The notes under the pieces are model-generated. The model did no database searches and was not told the origin of the DNA. It worked only from the letters and a program-made list of their open reading frames with translations. Of a stretch of DNA of 64,000 nt, positions 29,768 to 39,900 are shown one piece after another; the stretch's first letter is position 1; each line of letters starts with the position of its first letter. Source of the DNA: Incurvaria masculella (taxonomy: Eukaryota; Arthropoda; Insecta; Lepidoptera; Incurvariidae). The stretch lies in contig OX335642.1 in the NCBI GenBank assembly GCA_946894095.1, forward strand, positions 4,785,021-4,849,020. The letters are read 5' to 3'. The translations under genes were made by a program, and so were the position numbers.

Positions 29768-32700
29768 TCATAATTTAAGATCATTTGCACTGATAAATGA
29801 AGCAAGTAACTTTAGAATTTTAAAGTTAGATGAAGAGAGCAAGCAATTAATATTGGTAGGAAGAGGAATTTGGAGTAGAGGAAGGTAATCGTATAAAGGA
29901 GCAGTTTTATTAATAAGAGGACAACAGAAAAATATATGTTCCAAATTCCCGTCATCAAGGCCACATTCGCACACTGATGAGTCTTTAATATGAAGTCTAG
30001 CCAAATGAACAGGGGAACAGCAGTGGCCTATTCTAAGGCGGCAAATAATAGAAGTTGAAGATTTATTAATTTTGATACGATGAAACCAAGGCTTAGCAGG
30101 GATGTTAGGCTGGATCTTGGCGTAATTTGAACCCTTAAATCTACTAGAGTTAGCCCACAATTTGGTCCAATTTTCAGTAAGAGATTTTTTTGGGAGAGCA
30201 ATTAAATCATGTGGGTAGTTTCTATATGGGATTTTATCCCCTCGCAGAACAGCTTGTTTAGCAAGATCATCTACCCGGTGATTGGGCAGGATGCCTGAGT
30301 GAGACGGAATCCATGCAAAGACTATTTGTTTGTCCGGGTTATTGTAGAGAATGTCTTTAATGGAAAAAGGAATAGGGTTTTGTGTGTTAGAATGAAAGGG
30401 GTTCTGAGTGAGAGATTGAAGAGCACTACGGGAATCAGAAAATATTATAAATTTATTAGATTTTTTTAATAATAATGAAAACTTGACTGCCTCCAGTAAT
30501 GCCGTTGATTCACCAGTGAAAACTGATGACTCTGGAGGGCATTTAATTAGTTGGTAGATGTTGCTGTTCTTATGAAATACTGCAGCTCCAACACTGCCTT
30601 CCTCCGTGAGTTTGGAGGCATCAGTAAAAATATACTCCCACCCTTCCCAGTTTTCAGATAGGATGGAATGAAAGACTTCATTAGCATTTGGAGACTCTTT
30701 TTCAATGCCAAAAAAAGGAATTACTTCTACATTGCTCGTAACTACTTGAAAAGGGTATGAAAACATTGGTAAGGAGTTAGAACGGAATACTGGAGCCTTG
30801 ACATTATTGAACTTACGATAACTTTTTACAAGTCTGGTGGGAGCCTTTTTTTCCCAATATTTCGCAGTATGAGAAAATCGGGATAGTAAATTTAGTTTCG
30901 GAATTATTGGATGATGTAAGAAATAGCTTGCCCTGAACAAGAAACGATCAGCCAAGAACTGACGGCGAAAATAAAGAGGAGGTTCAACGCATTCTACTTG
31001 CAGAGCATTTATAGGACTTGATTTCATGGCACCTGTTATAATACGCAGGCATTTGTTTTGGATAATGTTAAGCTTATTAAGAGCAGTTCTATTGCAGGGT
31101 TCTAAAATATAGGAACCGTAATCCAAATGACTTCGTATTATTGCATTGTACAATAACTTGAGGTAGTATGGATGAGCTCCCCACCAAACCCCAGCTAGAG
31201 TGCGTATAATGTTAATATTTTTTTCACATTTTTTTATTACATAATTTAGATGAGAGACACCTGTCATTTTTGAATCCAGGATTATGCCAAGGAATTTAGT
31301 TTGAATATGTAATGGAATAATTGTATTGTTGTATGTGATAGTGATAGTGGGTACAATTCTTTTTCTACTGAATACTACTATAGAGCTCTTTTGGGCTGAC
31401 AGTTCCAACCCATGTTCAGTTAACCATGTGTTCAAAGATCTTAGCGAGTATTCAATTTGTTCAGCTCCTTTAGGAATAGATTTATGGGGTGAGTATATTA
31501 GTAAATCATCCGCATATTGCAGGACACGTGAAAAGGAGTTTATTGATCTGTCAAGATCATGGGTGTAAATATTATAAAGTAAAGGACTGAGAACAGAGCC
31601 TTGTGGTAAACCTTTCCAGATTATTCTAGAGTCGTTTGATTGTTCCTCTACTCTTAACATTATTGTTCTTTGAGATAATATATTAAAAATATATGCAACA
31701 ATTTTTTCTGGTATATGTAGATTTAGCATTTTTTGTTTGAGCTTTGGTAGGAGGACATTATCGTAAGCTGCAGATATGTCTAGGAATGCAGCCACAACAG
31801 ACTCGTCCCGAGAAAAAGAAAGTCGAATATCGGTAGTGAAAATCCCCAAACTATCCATTGTACTTCTGCTTTTCCTAAATCCATATTGTGTTTTAGCAAG
31901 AAGTTCTCTGTGTTCCACGAACCATTCTAAACGGTTTTTGATTAAATGTTCTGTAATTTTGCATAAGGTAGAAGACAGAGCAATCGGACGGTAAGAGGAA
32001 CCATCATTGGGGTCTTTACCAGATTTCAGGATTGGAATGATTATTTGAGTTTTCCAGGAGTCAGGAATTACCCCATAGTCAAAGAAGAAATTAATGATTT
32101 GTAAAAAGTATTCAAGGGTTGTATCTCTCGATTTAACCAGAAAAGAATAAGGAATCCCATCCAGCCCTGGGGAAGAATCCTTAACATGATTCAAAACAAT
32201 TTTGAGTTCTTTTAATGAAAATGGAACCTCCATGGGAGTACAACCTCCAACAAATGAATAAAGGGACGGGAGTTCATCTTCTGTAGGGGCGGATGGGGGG
32301 GCTAGCTTATTTAGGAATGAGTCTTTCCATGAAGCCGATGAAGGTATTGAAGCACTGTCTTCCGTGAAAACAGAACGGTACCTTTTAATATTGCGCCAAA
32401 CTAATGAAGATGAAGTGTTAGGTGAGAGAGAAAGGCAAAAATTTTGCCATCCATTACGTTTTTTATTTTTAAGAGTACATTTAGTAACTGCTTGAATTTT
32501 GCGTAAATTTAAAAAGTTTTCATCAGTCATAAACTCTTCATATAAAGTTTCGGCATAGGAACGGTCACGAACAGATTTGGTACATTCGGAATCCCACCAT
32601 GGAGGAGAAAGGCGATGATTTTTTGATGTATTTTTGAGCGGAATAATTTGATCTGCTGTGCTTATCAATAATGATGTAAATTTGGAGTAACAATGTAAAA

Positions 32701-33472
32701 CATTGTCTAAGGTAACGATCGGCAGACTAGACATCTCCTCTTCTACTTTCAGACTGAACGTCACCCAATCAGCTTCATTCAAGCGATATTTAAGAAGAGG
32801 GGATTTATTTATGGAAGGAGGGGCCTGACAAGGAATATTTATAATAATGGGAAAATGATCGCTGCCGTGAGAAAATTTGGATATTTTCCATGAAAGACGG
32901 GCAGCCAGATCTGGAGTGCAAAGAGTCAGATCCACTGCACTCGGATTCTGATTCGGGGGAGTCCGTCTTGTGGGTGAACCATCATTCAGAAGGCATATGT
33001 TGTATTCATCTAGTAGTTCAATCAATTTATTGCCTTGGTGGTCACAATTTGCAGACCCCCACACGGAGTGATGAGAATTAAAATCGCCTAAAACCACATA
33101 AGGCTTGCGGATGGATTGAAAAATAGATTTAATAAATCGAGTGGTTGAGAGCGTAGGAGACGATACATATACCGAAACAAATGTTATATTGTCTGCCATA
33201 ACGGCAACAACATTTATACCATCAACTCGGGCAGGAAGAGTGAGGGAAGAAAATGGATTTTTTTTGTTGATGAACAGGGCGCAACCCCCATATCCATCAG
33301 CTCGGTCATCTCTGAAGCTAACATATCCTGAAATCTTAAAGTGGGTTGATGGCTTTAACCAGGTTTCAGAAATTGCTATAACGATAGGGTGATGTTTATT
33401 GATAAGGTGGAGTAAATCAGATTTATTTTTGATTAAGCTACGACAATTCCACTGAATTATTGTAGAAGACAT
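29768..33472 (-). CDS. non-LTR retrotransposon ORF2: endonuclease, reverse transcriptase, RNase H
   Basis: The open frame begins at 33505, but the Met at 33472 (MSSTIIQWNCRS) sits directly at the conserved endonuclease start and is the likelier initiator (about 1234 aa). In order: an APE-type endonuclease (QWNCRS, ISETWL, GDFNSHHSVWGS, GSDHFPI); a reverse transcriptase (AFLDISAAYDNV, GLPQGSVLSPLLYNIY, YADDLLIYS); RNase H with its acidic set in TDASK, GESTALLEA, FSDSRSAL and VDDLAKQA plus WIPSHSGI; and a C-terminal Cys/His motif (CECG...HIFFCC). This order is that of the I/R1 group within the Jockey superfamily. No stop or frameshift, so this copy could be active. It lies just upstream of GLO1, same strand. 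Confidence 0.9.
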   Translation of the reverse strand: MSSTIIQWNCRSLIKNKSDLLHLINKHHPIVIAISETWLKPSTHFKISGYVSFRDDRADGYGGCALFINKKNPFSSLTLPARVDGINVVAVMADNITFVSVYVSSPTLSTTRFIKSIFQSIRKPYVVLGDFNSHHSVWGSANCDHQGNKLIELLDEYNICLLNDGSPTRRTPPNQNPSAVDLTLCTPDLAARLSWKISKFSHGSDHFPIIINIPCQAPPSINKSPLLKYRLNEADWVTFSLKVEEEMSSLPIVTLDNVLHCYSKFTSLLISTADQIIPLKNTSKNHRLSPPWWDSECTKSVRDRSYAETLYEEFMTDENFLNLRKIQAVTKCTLKNKKRNGWQNFCLSLSPNTSSSLVWRNIKRYRSVFTEDSASIPSSASWKDSFLNKLAPPSAPTEDELPSLYSFVGGCTPMEVPFSLKELKIVLNHVKDSSPGLDGIPYSFLVKSRDTTLEYFLQIINFFFDYGVIPDSWKTQIIIPILKSGKDPNDGSSYRPIALSSTLCKITEHLIKNRLEWFVEHRELLAKTQYGFRKSRSTMDSLGIFTTDIRLSFSRDESVVAAFLDISAAYDNVLLPKLKQKMLNLHIPEKIVAYIFNILSQRTIMLRVEEQSNDSRIIWKGLPQGSVLSPLLYNIYTHDLDRSINSFSRVLQYADDLLIYSPHKSIPKGAEQIEYSLRSLNTWLTEHGLELSAQKSSIVVFSRKRIVPTITITYNNTIIPLHIQTKFLGIILDSKMTGVSHLNYVIKKCEKNINIIRTLAGVWWGAHPYYLKLLYNAIIRSHLDYGSYILEPCNRTALNKLNIIQNKCLRIITGAMKSSPINALQVECVEPPLYFRRQFLADRFLFRASYFLHHPIIPKLNLLSRFSHTAKYWEKKAPTRLVKSYRKFNNVKAPVFRSNSLPMFSYPFQVVTSNVEVIPFFGIEKESPNANEVFHSILSENWEGWEYIFTDASKLTEEGSVGAAVFHKNSNIYQLIKCPPESSVFTGESTALLEAVKFSLLLKKSNKFIIFSDSRSALQSLTQNPFHSNTQNPIPFSIKDILYNNPDKQIVFAWIPSHSGILPNHRVDDLAKQAVLRGDKIPYRNYPHDLIALPKKSLTENWTKLWANSSRFKGSNYAKIQPNIPAKPWFHRIKINKSSTSIICRLRIGHCCSPVHLARLHIKDSSVCECGLDDGNLEHIFFCCPLINKTAPLYDYLPLLQIPLPTNINCLLSSSNFKILKLLASFISANDLKL

Positions 33473-33846
33473 TCTGATGAAATGAAGCGAGATGAATGCA
33501 TTCAAACTTGACCCTATAAAAATTAAAGAAAGCTAAGTTGCAGATAAAAAAAATTTTTGCCAAATGTTCTGCTACCATGCAGTAATAAATTTTGTGGTCG
33601 AAAAATCTGCTAGAGCTTTTTTTAATGACATAAAGAGGATTTTTTATTAAAACAATCCAAACATTGGTACAAAAATCTGCTGGTCGCAGATATATATTTT
33701 TGGAGCCAAATATTCTGCTACAACGCAGGTAATAAATTTGGATGCCGAAATATTTTTTATATATTGTCTTTTGGATAAGTACAATAATATTGTTGAAGAA
33801 ATTAAAATTTAAAGTGTAAATTGAAAAGTTCATATTGGATAAGAAG

Positions 33847-35571
33847 TTATTTTTTAATTTTGTCAGGTAAGCCCACTGGTGAGCGGATTCTGGAGTGTTT
33901 GAACCCATTATAAGCGTCTGGAGAATGATTAATAGCAGCGTTGGACGGTAAAGTATTGGAAGATATAAAACTTAGAAAAGCAGAAAATAATTTGTCAACA
34001 TTTTCAGGGTTACTAAGGTCCATTGAAATAATTGGAGAAGAGGGTGTCAACAAAGGAGTTCGAAAAACCGAACCATTATGAGATGTTGGAGGAGTGAAAT
34101 CATTAAGAAGGGCTTGATGAGCGTTGCGATCGTACCCCTGAGGAAGAGGGGCGCGAGCTCGAGGTTGCGAAAAGAATGTTTTTTTGTATGAGTATGTAGG
34201 AATGGATGGTTTATTGACTGGAGCGCTGGAGGTGACCTCTGCAAAGGACCGCTTGGAGGGCCTAAATTGACTGGCAGCCTCCGTATATGAAATAGCTTCT
34301 TCTGCCATTTTATGTTTAATATTTTTTTGTCTATTTTGTTCCGGACAAATTTTACTTGTTGCATAGTGTCTGCCTTCACAGTAAAGGCAGCTTGCATTTT
34401 CTTCTGTGATGTTGCAGTCATTGGCTGAATGGAATTCTCCGCATTTATAACAACGTGGCTGCGAACGGCATATTGTCTTGGTATGTCCATATCTTGAGCA
34501 ATTGAAGCATTGGATGGTCGGATATTTGTAAAGTTCTACTTGAATAGAATTATACATTAATAGGATCTTATCAGGAAGACTCTGACCATCAAAAGTTACA
34601 ACCACACTTTGGGATGGTTTCCACATAGGGGAACCATCGACCATTTTTTTGAAATTTAAGCGTCTGACTTTGAGGACTCTTCCTCCGCCAGGAATTTCAA
34701 TGTCTTTCAAAAGATCCTCTTCGGACCATTCAATTGGAATTCCTTTCACCAATCCAATTCTTGTGACATTAAATGACGGAATAAAAGCCTTATATTTGGC
34801 TTCGGATAAATAATGATTTTGTATGAATAGATTGGCATATTGGGCGGATTTGAAGGTGACGGTTACTCTATTTCGTCCCACACTCTTTACCCCACCGTCT
34901 ATGATACCTTGGAATGAGTTCCGTTTTAAAAATTGACCAAAATGAACTGGATGCAGAACAACTCCAGCCGATGGATTTGATTCCACCCTCTGGACGTGGA
35001 CTAAGAAAGGAGCTTTGTCAAAGTCCCGGTAAAGTTCGGTATGATTTGGAGTTGAGATATCATTCGTGGAAATCCGGGATGGGCCTTGTTGGGATAGATC
35101 TTGTTGGGATAGGTCTTGTTTGGATAGGTCTTGTTGGGATATGTCTTGTTGGGATAGGTCTTGTTGGGATATGTTTAGTTTGGATAGGACTGCTTGAGGC
35201 CCAATAACCTGAGAATTGGGAGCCTGCTTTATTTCATCATGTTCACAATCTGACGAGATAAAAGATGATTGTGATGAATCAATCTTAACTTTGAGTTGAG
35301 AGTTTTGTTTGTTACTTTTGTTTTTTCTTTGATGTTCTTTTATTTTTCGTTTCCTTTTACCAATTATGGCGGAAAAGTCCATGCCTTCATTATCAGACAA
35401 TCTATCGAATGAATTGTGAATTTCAATGGTATGGCTGGCCTCTGGTGGGGTTAGGAATGCATCATTAAGGTTGTCGCTCTTATCGCTAGATGCATCTTGA
35501 GCGAGAATGAACCCCGGCGGCATATGATGGCGGCCGCCGGGGTCGTCCGGGTCGGGTGGTTCATTCATCAC
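33847..35571 (-). CDS. non-LTR retrotransposon ORF1 (Gag-like, zinc knuckles, 574 aa)
   Basis: A nucleic-acid-binding protein of the element's RNP. After a disordered, Q/S-rich N-terminal third it has a folded region (VVLHPVHFG ... RVTVTFKSAQYANLF) and then Cys/His knuckles CFNCSRYGHTKTIC, CYKCGEFHSANDC and CLYCEGRHYATSKIC, the usual three-knuckle layout of I/R1-type ORF1. A short peptide repeat, SQQD(L/I), occurs about six times in the N-terminal part (DNA 35090-35195). ORF1 starts at ATG 35571-35569 and ends 375 bp before the ORF2 start, so ORF2 is probably reached by re-initiation. Confidence 0.85.
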   Translation of the reverse strand: MMNEPPDPDDPGGRHHMPPGFILAQDASSDKSDNLNDAFLTPPEASHTIEIHNSFDRLSDNEGMDFSAIIGKRKRKIKEHQRKNKSNKQNSQLKVKIDSSQSSFISSDCEHDEIKQAPNSQVIGPQAVLSKLNISQQDLSQQDISQQDLSKQDLSQQDLSQQGPSRISTNDISTPNHTELYRDFDKAPFLVHVQRVESNPSAGVVLHPVHFGQFLKRNSFQGIIDGGVKSVGRNRVTVTFKSAQYANLFIQNHYLSEAKYKAFIPSFNVTRIGLVKGIPIEWSEEDLLKDIEIPGGGRVLKVRRLNFKKMVDGSPMWKPSQSVVVTFDGQSLPDKILLMYNSIQVELYKYPTIQCFNCSRYGHTKTICRSQPRCYKCGEFHSANDCNITEENASCLYCEGRHYATSKICPEQNRQKNIKHKMAEEAISYTEAASQFRPSKRSFAEVTSSAPVNKPSIPTYSYKKTFFSQPRARAPLPQGYDRNAHQALLNDFTPPTSHNGSVFRTPLLTPSSPIISMDLSNPENVDKLFSAFLSFISSNTLPSNAAINHSPDAYNGFKHSRIRSPVGLPDKIKK

Positions 35572-35889
35572 AACATCACCCTACTTACGCGATACGAAAA
35601 TCCAATAAACACAAATAGGCAGAGCAAGCCGGGAAACACGACACAATGGCTTTACGGAACCACACAATCACTGATATTATTCTTTGCGATTTGCAAAAAA
35701 ATATGCACGCGACCTCATCGACAGTCTTTTGTCTTCCGAGGAAAAATATTGAAATTGAATGAAAATACAATTTTCGTCGCAGAACATATAGATTTTCTTC
35801 ACCAAATCTTCACAGATTTATCAAAATCACAGAACATAAGGTTCTATCATCTAGCATGCGCGCGCAGCGCGCATCTATGGGTTCTATAG

Positions 35890-36930
35890 TCCCACATAGG
35901 TTATTTTACGCATGGCTCAGGGAACCAGTGTCTTTTTAGGGTTACCACATGAAAAAAAAAAACTCCCATTGAGAGGGAAAACATTTACAGCCTGCTGCAG
36001 GAAAAAAAAAATTGAGGAAATTAAAATTACTATTTTAGGTTAAAAATATTAATCTGTACACAGTGCTCACACTTTTGAGGTAGGGCAATGTATCGTCTTT
36101 CCATCGTGTTTTTTCACAATGCGTTGAATGTACCTCAGTTAAAAATTCAAGTTCAACTTTGAGCAATTGATTAGATTCAAATTAGAGTAACTACTACCAT
36201 TAATGTCATTTGTTTCATGTTTGTTGTTTTGTTACCGTAAGCGCGTACACAAACGGTCCGAATCGTTTGTAATGCTTACTACTTTGAGCGTGAAATCTGA
36301 TTCGGGACGCTTGTATACGCTTTTAGCAGTGTAATCGTATACAATGCGATTTAAATAAGAATAGTCGTATTCAGAGAGAACCTGTCAAACTTAGTACGAG
36401 ATTAGCACCGGACTAACCATACAAAAACCGGTTTATTCCGGCCATGCCCAGCATCTACAACATCAATATCTCTGTCGCCGAGCTTCATCGCCATTGGCGA
36501 TGGTGGCGATGCAGATATTGGTGATGGTCATATGGAGAACCGCTCTCAACCACAAAAGAGTGTATTATATTCTTTGCCACAGAAGATTATAATCATTTTA
36601 ATTAAATAACCAGGACAAAATACTTACATTCAAGAATCAAGAAGTGAAATTTGGAACTGGCTAATTGTCTATTCTGAACTGAGCCCAAAAAAATCTACTC
36701 TTTGATCCAACTCTCAACTGAACGCACCCAAAAAACTGTCAGTGGGTTTTAAAAAATATGGCAAGTTTTCAAACTTGAAACTGGCAAATTGTCCACACTG
36801 GACAGAGCCCAAAAAACAAATTAAAAAAAAAAAAATAAAAAAAAAAAAATAATTAAAATGGCAAGTTTTCAACGATTTTAATTTCTGGTTGAACGAGTTT
36901 TGATTGTTGCTGATTGTCTGGATCTGGACG
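35890..36930. other. AT-rich spacer before the CENP-H-like gene
   Basis: No gene recognised. It holds the repeat 36388-36443 (shared with 16616-16678) and A-rich low-complexity DNA at 36810-36860. Confidence 0.45.
36388..36443 (+). repeat. 55-bp repeat shared with 16616-16678
   Basis: TCAAACTTAGTACGAGATTA, GCACCGGACTAACC and ATACAAAAACCGGTTTA occur in both places in the same order. The rest of the flanks differ. Confidence 0.6.
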
Positions 36931-36939
36931 GACTAGAGA

Positions 36940-39900
36940 ATGGCAGAGTGGGCTGCGTTGGCGGCGGCGGCGCAACGCCTGCGCGCCGTGGCCACCCAGG
37001 AGTCCCTGGTGGCGCGCTCGGTGGAGAGCGGCGCTGACGAGCTGCGGCACGCGCGGGGTGCTCTCACGCGTCTGTACGCTCGCCTTCACGCCGCCCGAGC
37101 CGCGGCGCATGCGCACGAAGAAGGACCCGCTGCTGGAGGTAACGAAACCTCTGTGGCGCAAGCGGTGGGTTCTTTTTAGATTCAATTTATTGTAGTTCTT
37201 GTTTCTATGTATTTAGACACATTCAGCTGTAGACCTTCAAGGCAACATTTATTTCTGTGTAAGATCTTTACTGGCGATTCAAAAGTAGTCCAGCTCTTTA
37301 ATACACGTGATCTTCCAGAGAGTGAAGATGAATATTATTAACCCTTCAATCAACAAAAAAACATGCGAAAACAACAACCACTAATCAGCAGACAATTAAA
37401 AAAAAACCCGGCCAAGTGTGAATCAGACTCGCACACGAAGGGTTCCGTACCATCATACAAAAAAAACATGTTTTCTGTATGAAGCCTCACTTTAATTTTA
37501 CCTATTTGTTGTTATAGCGGCAAATTAAATACACACTGAAAATTTCAGCTGCCTACCTATTACGGTTCATGAGATGCAGCCCTGTGACAGACGGACGGAC
37601 AGACGGACAGCGGAGGCTTAGTAATAGGGTTCAGTTGGCACTCTTTGGTTACGGAACCCTAAAAAGATATTTATATATAAAACATATTTATTTTCTTTGA
37701 AGAAAATTTTCAAAGGTTTTTAAACGAATTTTAAAGAAAGAGGCATTTATACCGATGCAAATGTATGTACCGTATTTACAGATTTAAATGACGTTTTCAC
37801 CATTAGAGATAGCACGTCAAAGACTCCATAAGAAAAACATATGGAATAAAAAAAAAGTTAAGATTACATGCAAAACTTGTTTGTGTTATGTCTTGTTCGA
37901 CGGTACGGAACCCTTCGTGTGCGAATCAGACTCGCACATGGCCGGTTTTTCATGCTCATGGAGTCGTTCACGTGTTATTTTAAATGATCAAAACTGTATT
38001 AAAATCTGACGACTAATTTACGAGATATTCGCCTTCGAATGCGCTCAAAACAGTAAATTTTCAATACCTTTACATTTAAAACATTGTTAAAGCCATTTTA
38101 ACCGATCCAACGTTTTCTATTTTCGTAATAGAACACATTTTCTTTAGACCGGTGAAAACGCCTTTTAAAAATTGTTTTAAGTTTTTAATGTATGGAAATT
38201 TTACTGTTTCGACAGTATTCACTTGCGAATATCTTGGAAATTAATGGTCAGATTTAAATGAGATTTTCACCATTAAAGATAGCACACCAGAGACTCCATA
38301 AACAAAAAAGATGGACGGTATATATATTTCATACATTTAAAATTTAAAAAAATGTTTTGAGACATTTTCACCGGTACTTTATACACCGACGATCTTTTTT
38401 TATGCTTATGGAGTCTTCAACGTGTTATTTGAATTGATGAAACTTTACTAAAATCTGATGAGTAATTAACTAGATATTCGCATTTGAATACGCTCGAAAC
38501 AGTAAATTTTCCATACTTTTAAATGTATGGTCAGTATTATATTTATGACCGGTGCAAGCGAATTGCGGGGTATTTCACAGGCGTGCTCGGGTCTAGCGCT
38601 TTCGGCTCCTATTTGCCCTGACGCCCAAGGCACAACATAATTCAATAAGTAAATATACTTTTTCGTACTAAGCTAGTGCGGCACTGAATCCAAGAACGTG
38701 ATATATCACGTTCTTCATTCATGAATGTATGTATAATCCACCGTGAATCAATTTGTGATTTATAAATATGTAGTTTATCTAATTTCAGTGATTTATCTTC
38801 GCGGAATCATCTTGCATAAAAATAAAATAACTCAAATTGTATTCAACTTTTACCAAAGTATTTTACTCATTTACATGTGTATATTCGACGATCACTAGCA
38901 ATTACAAAAGAATAATTCCTTTATCATATTGGCGAATTAATTAATTCAAATTTCACATCACACTTTATAAACTCTTGTCCATTATGCAGGTACTACGCAT
39001 GAAAACGAACTATACATAAGTATCACCAAAGATAATACTAATAATTACTTCGTAATCGGTATCACTAAAACAGGCTAAACCCTTTCTTACCGCCGCCACC
39101 GTTCCCACGCCACCGCGCCGCACTGCCTCCGCACCGCGCCGCCTACCACCCGCTTTCGCCAAGCTATTTTAGCGCGAAATTCAATGTTACGTTATACGCT
39201 GCAAAACTGACTGGCATGTAAATTTTTTGTTGGATTCTGTTAAAAGTATGTTCGTCTATATCATTTATTATCATTATAATTAAAAAAATGGGCGGGCAAA
39301 TTATGCGGTTTACTTTATTTGGCCATTAGCAAAATATATGTGTTGCCAGTAACAAATTTGTTGGATTCGTTGAAATTATCGATCTGATAAGAATTAAAAA
39401 CAAATGTGTGACGACAGATTGGGCTGCCCAATTCTGCCGAGTTTATGAGAGCGAAAACTGTGTGTAAAAAAGTTGTTGGATTCCTGAACACATATATACC
39501 TATTAACCCATTTTATTAGACATTGAAAAGAAATTTGGCGGGCCATTTTTGCAGCAAATGATACCGCATATTTTGTGTTTTTGGCCAAAATACCTAAGTT
39601 CCGGGAAAAAAAAATGTTAGATTCTGAGTCATTCATTTTTAAAACCTGTATTTGTACACATTCTGAAGATTTCATGGACGGACGATTTAGTGCTTTGGTA
39701 AGCCCCAAATTTTAGCTTCATTCATTGGCGTAAACTAGGATGAATGCGGCTTGTAATGATACTAATTTTAGATTAATAATAATAATTATAATAATAACAT
39801 GTTTTATTTAGGCACACAGTCCTAAAAACATGAAATATACAGAAATTAATTACTAATCATCAACATAATAAACCCAAAAAATGTATTTCCATGATTTATA

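Larger units (their letters stand above)
29736..35837 (-). mobile_element. I/R1-like non-LTR retrotransposon, apparently full length
   Basis: Both ORFs are intact. A candidate 8-bp duplication, AAGGTTCT, occurs at 29728-29735 and 35838-35845; this would give a 3' UTR of about 32 bp and a 5' UTR of about 266 bp. No poly(A) tail is visible, so the exact ends are tentative. Clade by domain order only. Confidence 0.6.

Noticed and set aside
36914..37195. Alternative frame for exon 1 of the CENP-H-like gene
   Set aside because: It fits a donor at 37139 in phase but has no ATG and a Trp/Arg/Cys-rich, non-protein-like composition; the ATG frame at 36940 with donor at 37165 is better.
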